Assembly (NCBI GenBank): GCA_963840565.1
Contig: CAWIZH010000004.1
Span: forward strand, 62,001 to 126,000
From: VRUE01 sp963840565
Lineage (GTDB): Bacteria; Actinomycetota; Thermoleophilia; Solirubrobacterales; 70-9
Reading direction: 5' to 3'
Length of the DNA: 64,000 bases
Below are positions 61,134-64,000 of the stretch, in pieces. Under the pieces are notes generated by a model that did not search any database, was not told where the DNA came from, and saw only the letters and a program-made list of their open reading frames with translations. The position numbers and the translations under genes are program-made. How positions within the stretch are numbered: the first letter of the stretch is position 1; every line of letters begins with the position of its first letter.

Positions 61134-64000
61134 CTATTTTGCGGGCTCGCTCGGCACCATTTCGCCACCTCGCTCGGTGCCTGCGATCAGTTCGTCCGGC
61201 GCTTGGTCCTCCGGGATAAATCCTGACTTCATGCCGAAATAAACGGCCTGAGGGTGGTGGGCGACGATTGCCACGGTGGACTGCTCGGGCATTACGGCGT
61301 AGCCGTCGGAGAGGGTCATGCCGATCTGCTCGAGGTCGAGAAGTCGCCAAACCTTCTCGTGCTCGGACTGGTCGGGGCAGGCCGGGTAGCCCCACGAGTA
61401 ACGCCGGCCCTGGTCGAGCCCGATGCCGAGCTCGCGGCGGACCTCGGAGTGCAGCCACTCGGCCAGGCCCTCGGCCGACTGCACGCCGAGGCCGTGGACG
61501 AAGAGCTGCTCGGCAAACTCGCCTTCGCCCTCGAGGCGCTCGATCAGCTCGGTGACCTCGGGGCCGACCGTCACCCCCTGCAGCGCCACGATGTCGCGTT
61601 CGCCGGAGTCGAGCGGGCGGTAGAAGTCGGCAAGACAGATGCGGTCGTGCTTGGGCTGGCGCGGGAAGACGAGCCGCTCGAGCTCGCGCTCCGGTTGCTC
61701 GGGATCGAAGACGACCAGCTCGTTGCCGTCGGCGTTGCAGGGGAAGTAGCCGAGCCTGGCCCGCGGGTGAAGGTAGTCCTGCTCGCGCCACATCCGCTCC
61801 AGTCGCGGCGCGAACCCCTCCTCCCGTCAGCGCCCTCGACCAGTTCGCGCCAGGCCTCGCCCTTGACCCCGCGGCCGCCCCAGTGCAGCTTGAAGAGCAC
61901 GTGGCGGTCGAGGTAGGGGAAGACGTCGTCGAGCTCGATCTCGACCTCGCGCGCGCCGAGGAAGGGTGGCTCGGGGATCGGCACGTCGGTGCGCGCCGCC
62001 GAGCGGGCGCTGTCGTCGCTGGTCGGCGGCCCGTCGTCGACCTTGACCGGCTTCTCGCGCAGCTCCTGGGCCTCGGCGCGGATCCGCTCGACCAGGGCCT
62101 CGCGGGCCGGCTCGTCGACCAGCGCGTCCATCGTGTCCAGTCCCTGGAAGGCGTCCTTGCAGTAGAAGACGCCCGGTTCGTAGACCTCGTCGGACTCTTT
62201 GCCCTTCGGGTAGAGCGTGCGGCGGCCGAAGTCGCGGTTGATCGCGGCGCCGCCGATCAGCACCGGGAAGTCGAGCCCGCGCTGGTGCAGCTCCTGGATG
62301 CAGGCGGGCATCTGCTTCGAGGTCGAGACGAGCAGGGCGGAGAGGCCGATCGCATCGGCCTCGTTCTCGACCGCGGCCTCGATGATCGCGTCGATCGGGA
62401 CCTGCTTGCCGAGGTCGATCACGGTGTAGCCGTTGTTGGTCAGGATCGTGTTGACCAGCGACTTGCCGATGTCGTGGACGTCGCCGAAGACGGTCGCGAT
62501 CACGACCTTGCCCTTGGTGTGGCCGTCGATCCGGTCCAGGTAGTTCTCCAGCTGGGCGACGGCGCGCTTCATCACTTCGGCCGACTGCAGGACGAAGGGC
62601 AGGATCAGTTCGCCGGCGCCGAACTTGTCGCCGACCTCCTTCATCGCCGGCAGCAGCACCTCGTTCAGGGTCGGGACGGCGCCGATCTTCTCCACCGAGC
62701 GATCGATCCAGTCCTCGACCCCGTCCTTCTTGCGGCGCAGGATGTGCCAGTGCAGGGCCTCCTCGGGCTCCATGCCCGCGGTTGGGTCGGCGGCCTCCTC
62801 GGCGGCCTCCTCGCCCTTCGACTCGAAGTGGCCGATGAAGCGCTCCAGCGCGTCCTCGCGCCGGTTGAAGACGAGGTCGTCGGTCAGCTCGCGCTCCTCC
62901 TCGGAGATCTCCGAGTAGGGCGTGATGTGGTTGGGGTTGACCATCGCCAGGTCGAGGCCCGGCCTCGACGCAGTGATGCAGGAAGACCGAGTTGAGCACG
63001 GCGCGCGGCCGCGGCGAGACGCCGAAGGAGACGTTGGAGACGCCGAGCGAGGTCTTCACCCCGGGGATCTCGGCCTTGATCCGGCGGATTCCCTCGATCG
63101 TCTCCACCGCCGAGGGCTTCCACTCGTCGTCGCCGGTGGTCAGGGTGAAGGTGAGCGCGTCGAAGATCAGCGCCTCGGGTTCGAGGCCGTGCTCGTTGCA
63201 GGCGATATCGCGCAGCCGTTCGGCGATCTCGACCTTGCGCTCGGCCGTCTTCGCCATCCCGACCTCGTCGATTGTCAGTGCGATCAGCGCCGCGCCGTGC
63301 GCCTTGGCCAGCGGCACGACGACGTCGGCCTTGTCGCGGCCGGCCTCGAGGTTGATCGAGTTGACGATCGCCCGTCCGGGGATCTGCTCCAGCGCCGCCT
63401 TCAGCACCTCCGGTTCGGTCGAGTCGACCTGGATCGGCGTCGGCTGGGTCAGCGAGACCCGCTTCGCCACCGCCGCCATCTGCTCGTCCTCGTCTGAGCG
63501 CTCGGTCAGCGCCACGCAGAGGTCGAGCACGTGGGCGCCGCCTTCGACCTGGTCTTCGGCGACCTGGACGAGGCCGTCGTAGTCGTCGGCGAGCAGCAGC
63601 TCCTTGGCCTTGCGCGAGCCCTGCGAGTTGACCCGCTCGCCGACCAGCGTCGGCCGCGGTTCCTGGACCAGGGGGGTGGAGGTCATCATCGAGGAGACCT
63701 CGATCGGCCCCGGCGCCGGGCGCTCACCGGGCACGCGTGCCGTCGACCCGCTCGTGGATCGCGGCGATGTGCTCGGGCGTCGTCCCGCAGCAGCCGCCGA
63801 CGATGCCGACGCCGTAGCGCTCGACGAACTCGCCCAGGGTCGCCGCCAGCGGTTCGGGCTCTTCGGGGAAGATCGTCTCGCCGTCGGGGCCCTGCAGGGG
63901 CAGTCCGGCGTTGGGGATGCAGTGCACCGGCAGTGGGCTGTTCTCGCCGAGGAAGCGGATCGCGTCGCGCATGTCCTCGGGCCCGGTCGAGCAGTTGAGC
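61134..64000 (-). CDS. metH: Cobalamin-dependent methionine synthase (5' end beyond the window)
   Basis: Large modular enzyme making methionine from homocysteine and methyl-tetrahydrofolate. From the right edge: end of the homocysteine/zinc domain (GIVGGCCGTTPEHIAAIHER, with the zinc Cys pair); the folate domain (TLVGERVNSQGSRKAKELLL and VNSINLEAGRDKADVVVPLA); the cap and B12 domain (FGDVHDIGKSLVNTILTNNG with DxHxxG, the cobalt-ligating His); and the reactivation domain (LDQGRRYSWGYPACPDQSEH, binding SAM). Frame changes near 63728, 62965 and 61825. The N-terminus is cut by the window end. No riboswitch can be judged because the 5' region is absent. Confidence 0.93.

Overview
The window is 64 kb of GC-rich (roughly two thirds G+C) chromosomal DNA, densely coded, with many ATGA, GTGA and TTGA start/stop overlaps and frequent GTG and TTG starts. 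The gene set points to an aerobic, lipid-degrading actinobacterium: HemQ-type haem synthesis, an FprA-type ferredoxin reductase, a DesA3-like desaturase with its reductase, a deazaflavin-type nitroreductase, Holin-X and DUF3618 membrane proteins, and class III cyclase/AAA/TPR regulators. The mix is most like Thermoleophilia (Solirubrobacterales). That placement is inference from gene content; no 16S rRNA or tRNA gene is present. There is no CRISPR array, prophage or transposase gene.

Layout. 0-2.1 kb: SipW-type signal peptidase with two exported cargo-like proteins. 2.1-5.1 kb: NUDIX hydrolase, ECF sigma factor with a DUF4349 partner, and a DUF4258/DUF2283 toxin-antitoxin-like pair. 5.0-11.1 kb: bioA, a ferredoxin reductase plus acyl desaturase operon, then marR and an MFS exporter with a repeated operator. 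11.1-15 kb: yaaA and the bioB-bioF-bioD operon. 15-20 kb: glycosidase, GGDEF protein, DNA glycosylase, enoyl-CoA hydratase, small biotin carrier protein, glycosyltransferase. 20-27.7 kb: amidase, TetR, glycerol kinase, acyltransferase, lactonase-like hydrolase, two SDRs, nitroreductase-like protein. 27.7-33.9 kb: small enzymes (methyltransferase, GNATs, VOC, SixA, GH114, peptidoglycan amidase, PLD-like protein). 34-44 kb: fatty/organic-acid catabolism (two acyl-CoA dehydrogenases, enoyl-CoA hydratase, carboxyltransferase, BKACE enzyme, CaiB CoA-transferase, MerR). 44-52.5 kb: cyclase/AAA/TPR regulator, SDR, nitrilase-TetR operon, envelope stress proteins, BolA-Grx4-ErpA iron-sulfur module, DegV. 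52.5-64 kb: flippase-like and glycosyltransferase genes, phosphatase-like membrane protein, hemQ, fprA, a wHTH regulator, a gene-free but highly structured stretch, and metH running off the right edge.

The genes share themes. Biotin is made by bioA and bioBFD and used by the small carrier protein and the carboxyltransferase. Acyl-CoA enzymes are scattered over several operons, and two of the promoters concerned carry nearly the same TetR-like palindrome. Iron-sulfur trafficking genes would serve BioB and the ferredoxin-type reductase.

Two cautions and one highlight. Many genes, especially at 10.7-26.4 kb, are broken by single-base frame changes although the protein sequence continues cleanly in another frame. 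I read these as sequencing or assembly indels, not decay. The most unusual content is palindromic DNA. A roughly 47-49 bp palindrome family (11826, 12382, 43468) is read as nearly the same peptide inside BioD and at the start of a MerR protein. A second roughly 110 bp family (20071, 56549) has a conserved core between arms that differ in sequence yet stay self-complementary. A run of eight hairpins at 60.8-61.1 kb behind a promoter-like sequence may be an undescribed non-coding RNA.
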